From NCBI RefSeq assembly GCF_029784165.1, contig NC_073696.1, forward strand, positions 154,230,713 through 154,294,712: a stretch of 64,000 bases of DNA. The letters run 5' to 3'. Below, piece after piece: positions 1 through 10,989 of the stretch (position 1 is its first letter; every line of letters begins with the position of its first letter). Both the position numbers and the translations under genes were made by a program. Source of the stretch: Wyeomyia smithii (lineage: Eukaryota; Arthropoda; Insecta; Diptera; Culicidae). The notes under the pieces were generated by a model. The model was not told the origin of the DNA. It worked only from the letters and a program-made list of their open reading frames with translations, and did no database searches.

Positions 1-290
1 GAATCTACACCGTATTTCTTCCGGCTTATTGCCCCTTTTTTAACCCTATTGAGGTCGTATTCGGAAATGTTAAACGGGCAATGAAGAAGGATAACCTGGA
101 GAAAGGAAAGCGTGATTACAAACTGTGCATTGCAGAGACTTTTCAAGCATATTCCAGTATTGACGTGACGGCTCTTTTCAAAAAATGTGGATATATTCGT
201 GGTGGAAGATTTGATCCCAGTTTGGGACTTGAACAGGATCTCATTCGACTCGGATTTGAAGACAACGCAGAGAAAAAGCGTAATTTGTAA
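1..290 (+). CDS. Tc1/mariner-IS630-type transposase, C-terminal end (5' part outside window)
   Basis: The frame is open from base 3 and ends at a stop at 288-290, so only about 95 C-terminal residues are seen. They begin with FLPAYCPFFNPIE, which matches the LPxYSPxxNPIE block of DDE_3 transposases. The E of NPIE is the third catalytic acidic residue of the DDE triad. The following GNVKRAMKK matches the usual W/F-x-x-(I/V/L)K helix. The rest is a basic tail rich in K and R. Such enzymes cut and paste the element at TA targets in the nucleus. The upstream catalytic D residues and the terminal repeat lie outside the window, so intactness cannot be judged. A convergent ORF on the minus strand follows 205 bases later and may belong to the same transposon. 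Confidence 0.75.
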   Translation, partial: IYTVFLPAYCPFFNPIEVVFGNVKRAMKKDNLEKGKRDYKLCIAETFQAYSSIDVTALFKKCGYIRGGRFDPSLGLEQDLIRLGFEDNAEKKRNL

Positions 291-495
291 TGTTTTTCTA
301 TTAGCTTACTTGCTAGAATCGGTCATCATAACCAAATCAATAAAAACCATGATAAAACATTTAATTAAAAAAAACATCTCTGATATTACAAACAAGAGTC
401 CTGAAATAGTTAACAATACCAATCCAATCAAAGTTAATTTTTTCTACTCTTAATTCAACCATTTTCCTCCGTGTTCATAACATGTGGTCCACATC

Positions 496-1641
496 CTATG
501 CGTCTATAACTTTGCTAGCCAATGAAGCACTAAAGGAAGTTTCATCGACTAGCACCGCCTGCTCCGCCGCTGATATGAATGATTCTCCCATTGCAGCTCG
601 CGATTCCATCAACTCGATTTGGTTCTTCAGAAGTTTCATTCCTTTGTTGACATTCGATAGCATGCCTTCCAGCTGGTCATAACTACGCCTAATCACCAAC
701 ACATCGTCCTGGTAACCTTGATTAACACTGTGAGCCATAGAAAAATTCCTGGCAACAGATTGTAAACGTGGCTGCTCCTTCGTTTGAAACAGTTTGATTA
801 AATGAGCAGGGGGTGCTTCGTGAATCATCGTTTCTTGAACGTGCGATTCCGACACTGAAATTACATTGGCCCACATTATCCACGCAATATGATGGGCTTC
901 CCAATGACCATGTATATCACGTAGCTTTTTAGCAAGAGCATCTATTGTGGAGTTGGATGCAGCACCGGATTTGTCAGCTGAGCCTTTTCCCAGCAAAAGT
1001 TCCTGAACAGATTGAAATACAGCTTTGTTGTTCACAGATGTTGAATAAACATGAAGTAGCAAGTGTATTTCCTTAGTTCTCCAGTTTTGGAGAATTGTCT
1101 CTGTTAGTTGATCAGGACGAAGGGTTCTGTGACTGGTTTTATCGTTAAAAAGGGCAAATTCCACAAAATCTTTTTCTTCCGGGCCTATCTTTTCACTCCA
1201 AACTGGTTTTCCAATGCCACTTTCATCACACTTAAACAAAACTTCCCGTTTAAGGAATTTCTGTGACAGCTGCCAGCAGTTCTGGATGAATTCTATAACA
1301 GAATTACCAGCGACACCCCATCTTCCTACCTCTTTTCCCGAACTGTGTCCCTTGAAATTACGTGTGGCCACTAACAGCCAGCAACCATAAAGGCCAGAAG
1401 GTAATTTGTCTTGGGCGAATCCTTCACGCAGCGGCTCGTTCTCTTCCTCATCCGATTCTGATTCCAAAAACTCCGGATCGTAGTCGACGATAGTTGAAAC
1501 TAAAGGATCGTTAGTTATCTCTTCTGCCTCTTCAAGGTAATGTTCATCGAGAAACAAAATTTTTTTGGAAACGGAAGTGGAGCGGCTGCTGGGTCCAGCT
1601 GCTGCTTCCTCATTTTCCAACCGTTGTTTTTTCGAGCTCAT
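496..1641 (-). CDS. Unrecognised 381-aa protein, convergent to the transposase
   Basis: An uninterrupted frame begins at an ATG at 1639-1641 (start MSSKKQRLENE) and ends at 496. The open frame continues 16 codons further upstream without another ATG, so this start is preferred. The N-terminal 60 residues are polar and then acidic (ESESDEEENE). Residues about 85-200 form a compact region with many W, C and F (for example GCWLLVATRNF and GRWGVAGNSVIEFIQNCW). A middle region has the H-rich HWEAHHIAWIMWANV. The C-terminus is predicted helical (YDQLEGMLSNVNKGMKLLKNQIELM) and may be a coiled coil. I do not recognise the family. Its tail-to-tail position beside a transposase suggests the second gene of a two-gene DNA transposon, but a host gene is possible. 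No introns or breaks are seen. Confidence 0.6.
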   Translation of the reverse strand: MSSKKQRLENEEAAAGPSSRSTSVSKKILFLDEHYLEEAEEITNDPLVSTIVDYDPEFLESESDEEENEPLREGFAQDKLPSGLYGCWLLVATRNFKGHSSGKEVGRWGVAGNSVIEFIQNCWQLSQKFLKREVLFKCDESGIGKPVWSEKIGPEEKDFVEFALFNDKTSHRTLRPDQLTETILQNWRTKEIHLLLHVYSTSVNNKAVFQSVQELLLGKGSADKSGAASNSTIDALAKKLRDIHGHWEAHHIAWIMWANVISVSESHVQETMIHEAPPAHLIKLFQTKEQPRLQSVARNFSMAHSVNQGYQDDVLVIRRSYDQLEGMLSNVNKGMKLLKNQIELMESRAAMGESFISAAEQAVLVDETSFSASLASKVIDA

Positions 1642-1689
1642 TTTTCTAAAAAAAGAACAACTGCCGCTTGTAAATTTATAGTACAACAC

Positions 1690-3452
1690 ATTTTGTTGTA
1701 TACTTACTGTTATAAACTAAGTAAAGTGCAGCAATCAACACTCATTTACAAAATTTTTATTACCTTTAAAAACAGCACGACTAGCCCGGTTAATGCCATC
1801 GGAGAAACGTCAAACAACTTTGTGTGCAATATGCAAACAGCGCATGTGTGTGTGACACGCGGAAAAAATCACGCTAATAATTCTCGCGGTGGAGTCTAAA
1901 GAGGTGGAATTTGCGCAATATTGACTCGATATTATTATATTTTGCATTTTTAATGAATTTTATTAAAAAAAAAATTTTTTTATTTCAAGAATTTTACCTT
2001 TGTTTGCCGGGCTACGGGAGATCTTTGAATTTATTCGCCGTATATCCAACCAACGAGTCCTGGTGAAAAAGAAAATTTTGCATTAGTTACAGTCAATTAT
2101 TTCAAATTATGAATTACCATGAATTACATTTCTATTTCCTCCTTTTTTCAGACGGTTTGCTTGGTTTGCTGTTTGCTTTTAATTGCAAAATAAAATAACA
2201 AGAACAACACGCAAGCACCAGTTACCCAATTTTGAGTAAATTTGCCTCCATGATCAATTTAATTCTACTCATTTTTTGACGTCTTCGAACAACTGAAAAA
2301 AATGATTAAAATTCAACTCAGCCGCTGAGTAGCCCAGAGTGAGCGTGTACACTTGGGGCAAACACGGGCAAACAACAACCATGATGTCAATTATATTTGA
2401 CCATTATGTCAGAATGTCAAATATTTGACCATTAGACAAAGAGTGTACTACAGGCCTAAGGTTTCAGCGTTATCGATACACTCAAAATATTTTTCACGTT
2501 ATAGTTACCGGAAAAGTTATGTGAATATTTTCCACTGTCATTTTCATGTAGATTGTACGTGATTGTCATTTGAGTTTATCATAAACTTGTGAGATGATTT
2601 ATCCTGTGAATCTTATTCAGTAGACATATGCATTTCATGTGAGTTTCACGTAAAATTTAACTACCGGTGAAGTGAAAAGCATTTGATTGTTTGATAGGTT
2701 CTACGTTTTGTACAACGTATAATTTTCAATTGTGGTTTCCCAAATTCTTGAGAGACTAGGAATGGTTTTTCAGAAAATATCCAAATATGTTGCTTGATAA
2801 GTCGCACGGGCATGCAAAATCGCCAATTCGTAAATGAATTAAACGACATACAAAATGGCAAAATGATATTGCGACATTCGCTGGTGATAATCACTGTTAG
2901 CTGCATCTGTTTATGTTGATGAAATTCCTCGCAATTTGAACTGAATCTGTGTGATATCTCGATGCCGGATTCTTATGATTTTTTCTAAAGCTCACTTATT
3001 GGGAAGTCATCGAGGAATGCTTTTCATGTTCAACGACAACATCAGACAACAGCTTCGCCATTTTTATTTCTGTGTATTTTCACACGGAGAGTTCACGCGA
3101 TACTTTATTCTGTTTGACGTTGCCAAGTTGACGTAGATGCTGCATGATAAAACATAGTATGCATCTGATTTTCACGTAGATGTTATGTTTGTCACCTAAA
3201 TCATGCAAAATGACAGAAAATGAATAAGTACAGGAAATTTTACGTAACAATATTGCCCCTTGCATGACTATTTGGACTTCTGTGATAATCATTCATTGCC
3301 CAATTTCTTATTTCGCTCTATCAAATAGACATCTCAGTAGCGCAGTGGCAGTTTTTTTGGGTTCATTGTTTGTTTTGTTTTTCATTTGCAACATTAAGTA
3401 TATATTTTTGAGCAGCTTTAGTTGAAAATTAGGTTGAATATCGAAACAAAAC
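1690..3452. other. AT-rich spacer without a recognisable gene
   Basis: No ORF here resembles a known protein. The 1690-1910 part is upstream of the minus-strand ORF and may hold its promoter. From about 2460 to 3290 there are several loosely similar tracts (TTTCACGTAAAATTT near 2645, TTTTCACGTAGATGTT near 3170, TTTTACGTAACAAT near 3238) that could be a decayed MITE, but clear ends were not found. Confidence 0.5.
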
Positions 3453-4305
3453 TAAGGGCATCTTCAGCGGTGGTCCAAATCGTTGTTTTGATCTATTTTT
3501 CTGGAGCAAACTCAAATTCACCGGTGGTGCAAATTTTGTTTTATACCAGATCTAAATTGAAAAAATTTGAAACTGGTATACGTTTTGGTCTATTTTTGTC
3601 ACTTTTTGGAACAAGAAATAGATCGTTCTAAAACCCTTTGTACGCTGCCAGTAGGTGGGTAAAATGTCATATTTCAATTGAATACTTCATTTTTGGCTAT
3701 TTCCATATAAGCGTTTTGCGAGTGTTGGGGAATAAACAAAACAAAGATTTTTTATGACAACTCACAATTCATTTTTGTGGCTTTTCTGAAGCAGAATATG
3801 AACAGGTTCAAGGAAACCAACCAGAAAAAGGAGGAATTCTGAAAGACCATAACTGTCGCCTTAATTGTATTGGGACTGAAGGAGAACTTAAGAGGCCAGA
3901 AAAATGTTCCTTGAAGACACTGAACTAAAAACGTTCAAAATACTGGGGTGACATTGTGCATTTCGTTTCGAGCAACTCGAACAAAACAAAATGATCGCTG
4001 GGGGCGTTATGTTTCGTTTTTGGTATTTTTCGACTTTGCGGGTTAGATGAGCCGCAGGACAGGACATCTACGCGATCAAATATTTTTCGCTATCCTCCGA
4101 AACCCTACTAGTAGCAGAAATTTTAGATCATACCAATCCATCCTGAGAAATGTCATTGACGCTCGGGTCAAACCGTCAAATCCATAAAGTCTTGTGGATA
4201 TAAAGTGTCTTGCCAAAGTAATCGTTTAATGTGCGTAAAAATTATCGAATTCCCGTTTGTTAAATATTGAGCGTTTTTTATTATAACAAGTCTCATTAAC
4301 TAACA

Positions 4306-4319
4306 GATGTCAGCGGTTT
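4306..4319. repeat. Target-site duplication of I-A, left copy
   Basis: GATGTCAGCGGTTT here is repeated exactly at 10447-10460 on the other side of I-A. The unbroken MITE at 12412-13478 has this sequence once (inverse strand, one mismatch), showing it is duplicated target DNA. Confidence 0.9.
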
Positions 4320-4661
4320 TTAGGGTTTAAATTAGTTTATTTGACACGGCACGATACATTTTCTGTTTTACTGAGCCAAGTACAATTCGTATTAATTCTA
4401 CGTTAGCAGGGAAAAGAGGGAGGCCTTTTCTTTATTCTCGCGGCCGACTACGAGCTAGTGGGGATTTAAGGTGAGAGGAGGGGAGATACAATTTTGACTT
4501 AAAACTATTTTGGAACTTTGTTTTTCAACTGGTAGAGCAATTGTATTCTTGTTTGTTGTGGGTTCAAAATATTTGTGTAAGCATAGATGCGGGCTCTTCG
4601 TTTCCGTGTCTTCAGCATAGCATATTTGTATCCTTAATCTGACAAATAGACAAAGAAAATT

Positions 4662-7600
4662 TTAAATTTTAATGTCAGCGTTTTTCAGAAAGCAGTATAG
4701 CTGTGTCATGTACTGGAGATCACCACTTCCCAGAATGTCTCTAACGGGTACGTTCGGTTGTTTTCCTCGGGCCCGAAGGGAATCTATAAGCTCGGACCTA
4801 ACACCACAGTATTCGGTACACGACCAAACAACATGCTCGATGTCATGGTAGCCATCGCCACAAACGCAGTGATTACTGTCTACAAGCCCTATACGAAAGA
4901 GATGCGTGTTTAACGTGTAGTGATTGGACATAAGTCTGGACATCACGCGAATGAAGTCCCGACCGACATCCAACCCCTTGAACCATGCTTTCGTCGATAC
5001 CTTAGGAAAAATGGAATGTAGCCACCGTCCCAGTTCATCTGAGTTCCATGATGATTGCCAACTGTTGAGTGTTCTCTGACGCAAAATGCTATAAAATTCA
5101 TCACAAGCAATTGGTCTTTCATAAATATCGCCATCAATAGCACCCACCTTAGCAAAAGAGTCAGCCTTTTCATTACCCGGAATCGAGCAATGAGAAGGGA
5201 CCCACGCTAAGGTCACCCGGTAATTTTTATCTGTTAAAGCACTTAAAAACCGCCGTATTTTCCCCAGGAAATACGGGGTGTGCTTCACAGGCTTCATCGA
5301 TCGCAGAGCCTCAATGGCACTGAGACTATCTGTGAAGATGAAGTAGTGGTCTGTGGGTAGGGTTTCGATGATTCCAAGAGAGTACTGAATAGCAGCAAGT
5401 TCTGCGACGTACACGGAAGCAGGAGCATCGAGTTTGTAGGAGGCGGTAAAATTTTCGTGGAAAACACCGAAGCCAGTGGACTCATCTAGATTAGATCCGT
5501 CAGTGTAAAACCTTTTATCATAACTAACATGTTTAAACTTATTCGAAAAAATCTTAGGGATCTCTTGGGGTCGCAATTGATCCGGGATACCAGAAATGTC
5601 TTGTTTCATGTTGGTGTCGAAGAATATAGCATTATTAGAAGTATCTAAAAGTGCGACATTGGAGGAATCGTATGAAGAAGGATTTATATCTTGAGCCATA
5701 TAGTCAAAATATAAAGCCATAAATCTGGATTGAGATTGAAGGTCGACCAACCTCTCGAAATTTTCAATTACTAATGGGTTCATAACTGTGCATCGAATTA
5801 GCAACCGGTAAAGAGATTCCAAAAACGATGTTTCAACAGAAGAATACCCGCTAACACTTCAAGACTCATCGTATGGGTCGACTGCATGCAACCCAAGGCA
5901 ATACGCAAACAACGATATTGTATTCTCTCTAATTTTATAATGTGCGTGTTCGCGGCGGAGCGAAAGCAGAAACAGCCGTACTCAAGAACTGACAATATCG
6001 TTGTTTGGTAAAGCCTTAGAAGGTCTTCTGGGTGGGCTCCCCGCCAGGTTCCGGTAATCGTACGAAGAAAATTAATCCTCTGTTGGCATTTTCGTGTCAG
6101 ATACCTAATATGACAAGCCCAGGTGCATTTAGAGTCGAACCAGACCCCGAGATATTTAGCGACTAAAACCTGAGAGATCGTTTTACCCGTTAGTAGGAGC
6201 TGCAGCTGAGCTGGGTTATGCTTCCTAGAAAAAACGACCAACTCAGTTTTCTCCGGAGAGAATTCGATACCCAGCTTAAGAGCCCATTCAGACAAATTGT
6301 CTAAGGTATCTTGCAATGGTCCTTGCAGATCGTTAGCTTCACTTCCAGTAATGGATACAACGCTATCGTCTACAAGTTGCCTTAGCGTGCATGAATTTGC
6401 AAGACATTCATCGATGTCATTGACGTAAAAATTATATAAGAGAGGACTTAAACATGAGCCCTGGGGAAGGCCCATGTAACTAATTCGGGAAGTTGTCGAA
6501 TCGCCATGTGAGAAATACATATGCTTTTCTGACAACAAATTGAGCAAAAAGTTATTCAGATTTAGTGAAAGTCCCTGCGAATGAAGTTTCTCGGTTAAAA
6601 CTTCTACAGAGACAGAGTCAAAAGCCCCCTTAATATCCAAGAACGCAGAAGCCATTTGCTCTTTTCGAGCAAATGCGAGTTGAATTTCAGTAGAAAGCAA
6701 CGCTAGGCAATCGTTCGTCCCTTTGCCCCGGCGAAAGCCAAATTGAGTATCTGAAAGTAAACCGTTTGTTTCGACCCATTTGTCTAACCGTAAGAGGATC
6801 ATTTTCTCCATTAATTTCCGGAGGCAAGAGAGCATCGCAATCGGCCTATATGAATTGTGATCAGAGGCAGGTTTCCCGGGTTTCCGAAAAGCAATGACTT
6901 TTACCTCCCTCTAGTCATGCGGAACAGTATTTAGCTCAAGAAACTTGTTGAACAAGTCCAACAAGCGTCTTTTTGCAGAGTCGGGTAGATTCTTCAACAG
7001 GTTGAATTTTATTCTATCTAAACCTGGAGCCTTATTGTTGCACGACAGGAGAGCCATTGAAAATTCCAACATCGAAAATGGAGGCTCTTCCGTAGTTACT
7101 ATAAACGCGTCGCGAAAGGTTTTCTGTTCCGGTACAGAATCCGGACAGACCTTTTTGGCAAAATCGAGTATCCAGCGATCTGAATACTCCTCACTCTCAT
7201 TCGAAACGTCACGGTTCCGCATGCGCCTGGCGGTATCCCAAAGAGTGCTCATCGCTGTTTCCTTCGACAACGCGTTTACGAACCGCCGCCAGTACCCGCG
7301 TTTTTTCGCCTTTACTAAGCTCTTCATCTGCCTGCCCAGTGCCTCGTACTTTCGCAGTAGGTTGACAGTGCCGTACTCCCGGTAGTCCTTATACGCCGCG
7401 GACCTTCGCGCGTACAGCTCAGAGCACTCTTTGTCCCACCATTTGTTGGGAGGGCGTTGTCTAATCGTTACCCCGGGTATCGGTTTCGTCTGAGCTTGCG
7501 TCGCGGCGTCGATTATCAAGCCAGCTAAGAACGCGTATTCTTCCTCCGGAGGAAGTTCCTCGTGAGTCTCGATAGATTCCGCTGTAATAGACTCATAACG

Positions 7601-8344
7601 CTTCCAATCAATATTACGTGTAAGGTCGTAGGAAATATTGATTGGGTTCGGGGGAGTTGAACCATTAGCAATTGATATAACGATTGGAAGATGATCACTA
7701 CCGTGGGGATCGTTGATTACTTTCCACTGGCAATCTAACCCAAGTGATGTCGAGCAGAGGGATAGGTCAAACACGCTTTCACGTGCTGGAGGATTAGGTA
7801 CACGTGTCGCTTCCCCAGTATTCAAAAGTGTCATATTGAAGTCGTCGATCAAGTTACAAATTAAAGAAGATCGGTTGTCGTCGTACAGCGACCCCTATAG
7901 CGAACAGTGAGAGTTAAAATCTCCCAAAATCAAAAAAGGTGCGGGAAGCAATTCTGCTATATCAAGGAGTTGCTTCTGTTCAATCCGCGCGGATGGGGGA
8001 ATATATAACGAAACAAGGCAAAGGTCTTTTCCATTCATATTCGTTTGAATGGCAACAACTTCAATATTCGAGATCGAGGGGAGGTCGATTCTGAAAAAAG
8101 AATAGCACTTTTTGATCCCTAAAAGTACCCCTCCACCGTGTGAGTCTCGATCTCGACGAATGATGTTAAAATCGTGGAAATTAAGTTGGTCATTTGAATT
8201 GAGAAAAGTTTCACAAAGCGCGAACGCATCACAATTGTATGTGTTTATCAAATGTGAAAATAAATCAAATTTGGGGATGATACTTCTGCAGTTCCACTGT
8301 AACACAGTGACAAAATTCCTAACCTCTTTCAACGTATTAGTCAT
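4662..8344 (-). pseudogene. I-A ORF2: endonuclease-reverse transcriptase-RNase H (three breaks)
   Basis: The start ATG (8344-8342) overlaps the end of ORF1 by 8 nt. Domains in order: APE-type endonuclease (LQWNCRSI, CETFLN, GGGVLLGIKK, LGDFNSH, HGSDHLPI); reverse transcriptase (KAPGLDRIKF, SYRPIAML, QFGFRRGKG, AFLDIKGAFDS, GLPQGSCLSPLLYNFYV, catalytic LVDDS near 6365); RNase H (YTDGS, VAELAAIQY, FTDSLSAIEAL, WVPSHCSIPGNEKAD); and a C-terminal CxCxxxxHxxxxHVVWSC zinc-like motif. It would nick target DNA and copy the element RNA by target-primed synthesis. Breaks against sister copies: TGG to TAG at 7895-7897 and at 6911-6913, and a frameshift near 5815 where GGTAAGAGAG has become GGTAAAGAG. 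The RT box is LVDDS, where I-B, I-E and I-F have LADDS. Confidence 0.9.
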
Positions 8345-9728
8345 CGAAAGATACGATAGCTGAAATGAGGGGCCAAGTTGCTGTGAGTTGCTTCAAAAAG
8401 GTTTTCACTGTTGGGAGAAGGGCAAGAAGAATGTTTTGAAGGGGATCTGGTATGTTGAATGTTTTAAATATCCAGTCCACAATATCAGAGAATTTTATGA
8501 ACCCTGTTTCTTTTGTGTCTTCTGATCGAGAAATGGGTGCACGAGGGGTTTTTGGTGCCCCAGGAAGCGGTGGGTACTCCTGGTTTGATTTGAAATTAAA
8601 ACCGGGGGGTACTTGCTTCGGTTTTTCTTCACCGCTTCCTTTTTGTGTTGTCTTATTGGTCATTCCGCTAGGGGTTATCTTACGACCTTTACGAGAAAGA
8701 TTAGGAGAGTTGAGCATTCTCCTCTTCCTAGATCCCTCTGGCAAGGCATAGGAACACCCTTCGACGGGATCGTCAGATGTACCCTCATCGGTTGGCAAAA
8801 AGGAAAAGATGTTTCCTGCCGAGGGTGGCTCAGCCCTCTTAAGCATTTCTGCAAAAGAGCGCTTTGATCGTTCCTTAAGGGAACGCTTAATTTTTTCCTC
8901 GCGCTGTTTGTACGCGGGACATGCCGGAAGGTCATGCCGAGTTCCATCGCAATAAAGACACTTTTCAGTATCCCCACTGCAAGCGTTCTCAGCATGATTG
9001 CCTCCGCACTTGCTACAGCGTGCCTTGTTGCAGCAGTAGGTGGCTTTGTGACCTAACTGCTTACAGTTTTGGCAATGCATGACCCGCGGTACGAACAGGC
9101 GTACAGGTAGACGAACCCTGTCCAAGCGGACGTAGTTCGGCAGCGCGGATCCGGCGAATGTTACTCGGAAGGAATCCGAAGGGAGGAATTTCTTCTTCCC
9201 TTCTTCAATGGATACTGAATGCAATTGCTTGCAATCCAGTATCTTTACACTTTGCATCAAGGGGTTTTTAAAACAGCCAACTCCATGACGCAAAATGTCA
9301 TCGACAGTGAGATTCCCCTCGGTAACCACACCGTCGATTTCTACATCCTTGGCAGGGATGTACACGCTATACTCTCTCGTGAAGAGCTCGTAGCCAGCAA
9401 TTTCATTTGCTTGCTTCAAGCTACTCACGACAACTCGCAGTTTGTTCGGCCTCACTTTCGTAATCTCGGTTACGGCCGAAAAATGTTTTGCCAGGTCTTT
9501 GCCAATTTGAATAATATTCAATGGCTTCTTTATGGGCCGGAAAAAAACAACGTAGGGACCGCCAGCGGCATCTGGGTAAGCTTTTACCCGTACTTCCGGT
9601 ACTCTTGGTACAGGACTTGGCAAAGGGGAGGGCACAGGGGAAGGTAGGGGTGAGCTGATGGGAGAAATTTCAATTTCTTCCCCGTTTGTTTCCACCTCCA
9701 GGAAAAGTTGCACCTGCATGTCGTCCAT
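8337..9728 (-). CDS. I-A ORF1: Gag-like nucleic-acid-binding protein, 463 aa
   Basis: An open frame from ATG (9728-9726) to TAA (8339-8337). The N-terminus has an acidic stretch then a proline/serine tract (LPSPVPSPLPSPVPRVP). A middle region of about 130 residues may be an RRM-like fold. Three zinc knuckles follow: CQNCKQLGHKATYC, CSKCGGNHAENAC and CLYCDGTRHDLPAC. After these comes a basic linker with repeated KR, and a hydrophobic C-terminus. Gag-like ORF1 proteins of this class coat the element RNA and carry it to the nucleus. The stop lies inside the ORF2 start (ATGACTAA), which suggests termination-reinitiation for ORF2. This is the only full-length, unbroken I-group ORF1 here besides the more diverged I-B copy. 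Confidence 0.9.
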   Translation of the reverse strand: MDDMQVQLFLEVETNGEEIEISPISSPLPSPVPSPLPSPVPRVPEVRVKAYPDAAGGPYVVFFRPIKKPLNIIQIGKDLAKHFSAVTEITKVRPNKLRVVVSSLKQANEIAGYELFTREYSVYIPAKDVEIDGVVTEGNLTVDDILRHGVGCFKNPLMQSVKILDCKQLHSVSIEEGKKKFLPSDSFRVTFAGSALPNYVRLDRVRLPVRLFVPRVMHCQNCKQLGHKATYCCNKARCSKCGGNHAENACSGDTEKCLYCDGTRHDLPACPAYKQREEKIKRSLKERSKRSFAEMLKRAEPPSAGNIFSFLPTDEGTSDDPVEGCSYALPEGSRKRRMLNSPNLSRKGRKITPSGMTNKTTQKGSGEEKPKQVPPGFNFKSNQEYPPLPGAPKTPRAPISRSEDTKETGFIKFSDIVDWIFKTFNIPDPLQNILLALLPTVKTFLKQLTATWPLISAIVSFDD

Positions 9729-9779
9729 TTTGCGGGACCGTTACGCTCTACCGCACACAAACGATAAATATTCGAATAT

Positions 9780-9992
9780 GGGGGGGGGGGGGTTCAAGTA
9801 GTTGATGTTAAATTTTAAAAACAATTTTTCAATCTACAATGGATCAAATAAAAAAAAAGACAGTAATACTAATTCTAATAACAATAGTAATAATAATAAT
9901 AATAATAATTATAGTAATAATATTAATAATAACAATAATAATATTAATAATAATATTATAACATAGTAATAATATTGATAATAATAGTAAAA
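9780..9992. repeat. G run and TAA-rich tract in I-A 5' UTR
   Basis: A run of about 12 G (9780-9791) is followed by roughly 110 bases of imperfect TAA/TAAT repeats (about 9880-9990). The same arrangement lies in I-B, I-C and I-D with different lengths, so it is part of the element and not local slippage at the insertion site. Confidence 0.85.
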
Positions 9993-10219
9993 ATTCTAAA
10001 GGTAATACTTCACCGAACGTCTAAGTCACGACCTCACGGCTGATAGTAGAATTAATCGAGCGTCTCCGCAGAACAAACAATGACGATCCAGCTTCGTGTT
10101 GAGACGCAGTGGCCGTGTCCTACACGCGACCTTGTAGATGCCACTTGTAGTTGACTTCCACTCGCTCGATCGTATGATGGTCCGTGCTGCTAGCGGGGTA
10201 ACAGCGGTGCGGGAGAATT

Positions 10220-10260
10220 ATTCTTGCTGATATATCAGCTGCGTATCGAATCACTGGCGG
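10220..10260. repeat. Perfect 14-bp palindrome in I 5' UTR
   Basis: GCTGATATATCAGC is a perfect palindrome kept in I-A, I-B, I-C and I-D (near 45608, 49286 and 51417). In I-D a deletion brings it next to GTGCT. Its role is unknown; it could be a protein-binding site in the internal promoter region. Confidence 0.55.
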
Positions 10261-10410
10261 GGTAGCCTGCCCCTACCAGTGTGCAGATGCTTCTGCCGAT
10301 ATATAACAGGCTATTGTTATCGCGCAGCACAAGAACTAATCGACAAAAAAACACCCGTACGATAACTCGTGTATTGTTATTTTGCGAACTCAAACGGAGA
10401 TAAACAATTT

Positions 10411-10444
10411 GCGTCTAATCGAGACGAAAGCAAAACAACGAATG
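10411..10444 (-). promoter_or_regulatory. I-A core promoter: initiator plus DPE
   Basis: Read on the minus strand, the element starts around CATTCGTTG (C at 10444), matching the CA-K-T-Y initiator. With that A (10443) as +1, AGACGC falls exactly at +28 to +33 (10416-10411). This is the position of the downstream promoter element of TATA-less insect genes and Drosophila non-LTR elements. There is no TATA box. The same bases occur at the 5' ends of I-B, I-C and I-D. Function is inferred from motif and spacing. Confidence 0.7.
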
Positions 10445-10446
10445 TT

Positions 10447-10460
10447 GATGTCAGCGGTTT
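10447..10460. repeat. Target-site duplication of I-A, right copy
   Basis: Exact repeat of 4306-4319. The MITE sequence resumes directly after it. Confidence 0.9.
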
Positions 10461-10989
10461 AAAACAACAAGATATACAACACCGGTGCGGAGAACGAAAA
10501 GTTGGTCTATATTAGCTAGTTCTATTCAGGTTTCGCTGGTTTCAAAAATAGACCACCGCTGAGATGCCCTAAGTGTTACATGATTGATTGCGTGATACAC
10601 GGTAAGAGTCGAAAACCCATTAATGGGTACTTTTTCAACCATTTCGCCAAAAAGTGAGCCAACCCATTTAGTGGGTAAACTCGATTTACCCATTAACGGG
10701 TATACCGATTAAACGTCAAAAACTGGGTACAATTTCACTCATTTTGAGAAATGAATTTTCTCAAGGAAATGGGTGAAATTTTACCCATTATTAAACAAAC
10801 GGAAATTTTGTGAAATTTTTGTCAAAAAAATAATAAGAAGGGAAAGTGAAATCAATTATTTTTAATTATTTGCAAAAATGAATCTTATTTATGAATACAG
10901 GAGTATTTCATCTGCTACCATCAATTGTTAGAATCGCTATTCTCTGCAACAAAGCCAATACCATACGGATAGTGAACATTCTTGACCTA

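Larger units (their letters stand above)
4320..10446 (-). mobile_element. I-A: full-length I-group non-LTR retrotransposon
   Basis: A 6.1-kb element on the minus strand flanked by a 14-bp target duplication. Order from its 5' end (right): promoter, 5' UTR with a TAA-rich tract and a G run, ORF1 (9728-8337), ORF2 (8344-4662), then a 3' UTR of about 340 bases. The 3' UTR holds a conserved GTGCCGTGTCAAATAAACT near the end that is shared with I-E and I-F. The combination of CCHC knuckles, APE-type endonuclease, RT and a C-terminal RNase H places it in the I group (I, Loa and related clades); the exact clade is inferred. ORF1 is open and ORF2 is broken, so it is not autonomous. Confidence 0.9.
3456..10569 (-). 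mobile_element. PIF/Harbinger-like MITE copy H1, split by element I-A
   Basis: The left end reads GGGCATCTTCAGCGGTGG at 3456 and the right end is its inverted counterpart ending GATGCCC at 10569 (one base lost in the right repeat). Both ends are flanked by TAA (3453-3455 and 10570-10572). A 3-bp TWA duplication with a GG-starting terminal repeat is typical of PIF/Harbinger; assignment is inferred from this. Without the inserted I element and one copy of its target duplication it is about 970 bp (3456-4319 plus 10461-10569). It matches the other copy at 12412-13478 along its length, in opposite orientation. It has no transposase and is non-autonomous. Confidence 0.8.

Noticed and set aside
6945..7385. 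Antisense frames of 146-163 codons opposite the RT/endonuclease connector in several I copies
   Set aside because: Shadow of ORF2 in the opposite strand; no start context or known motif.
9219..9647. 142-codon plus-strand frame repeated at 48265-48693 and 50433-50861
   Set aside because: It is antisense to I ORF1; it is kept only because the copies are similar on the coding strand.
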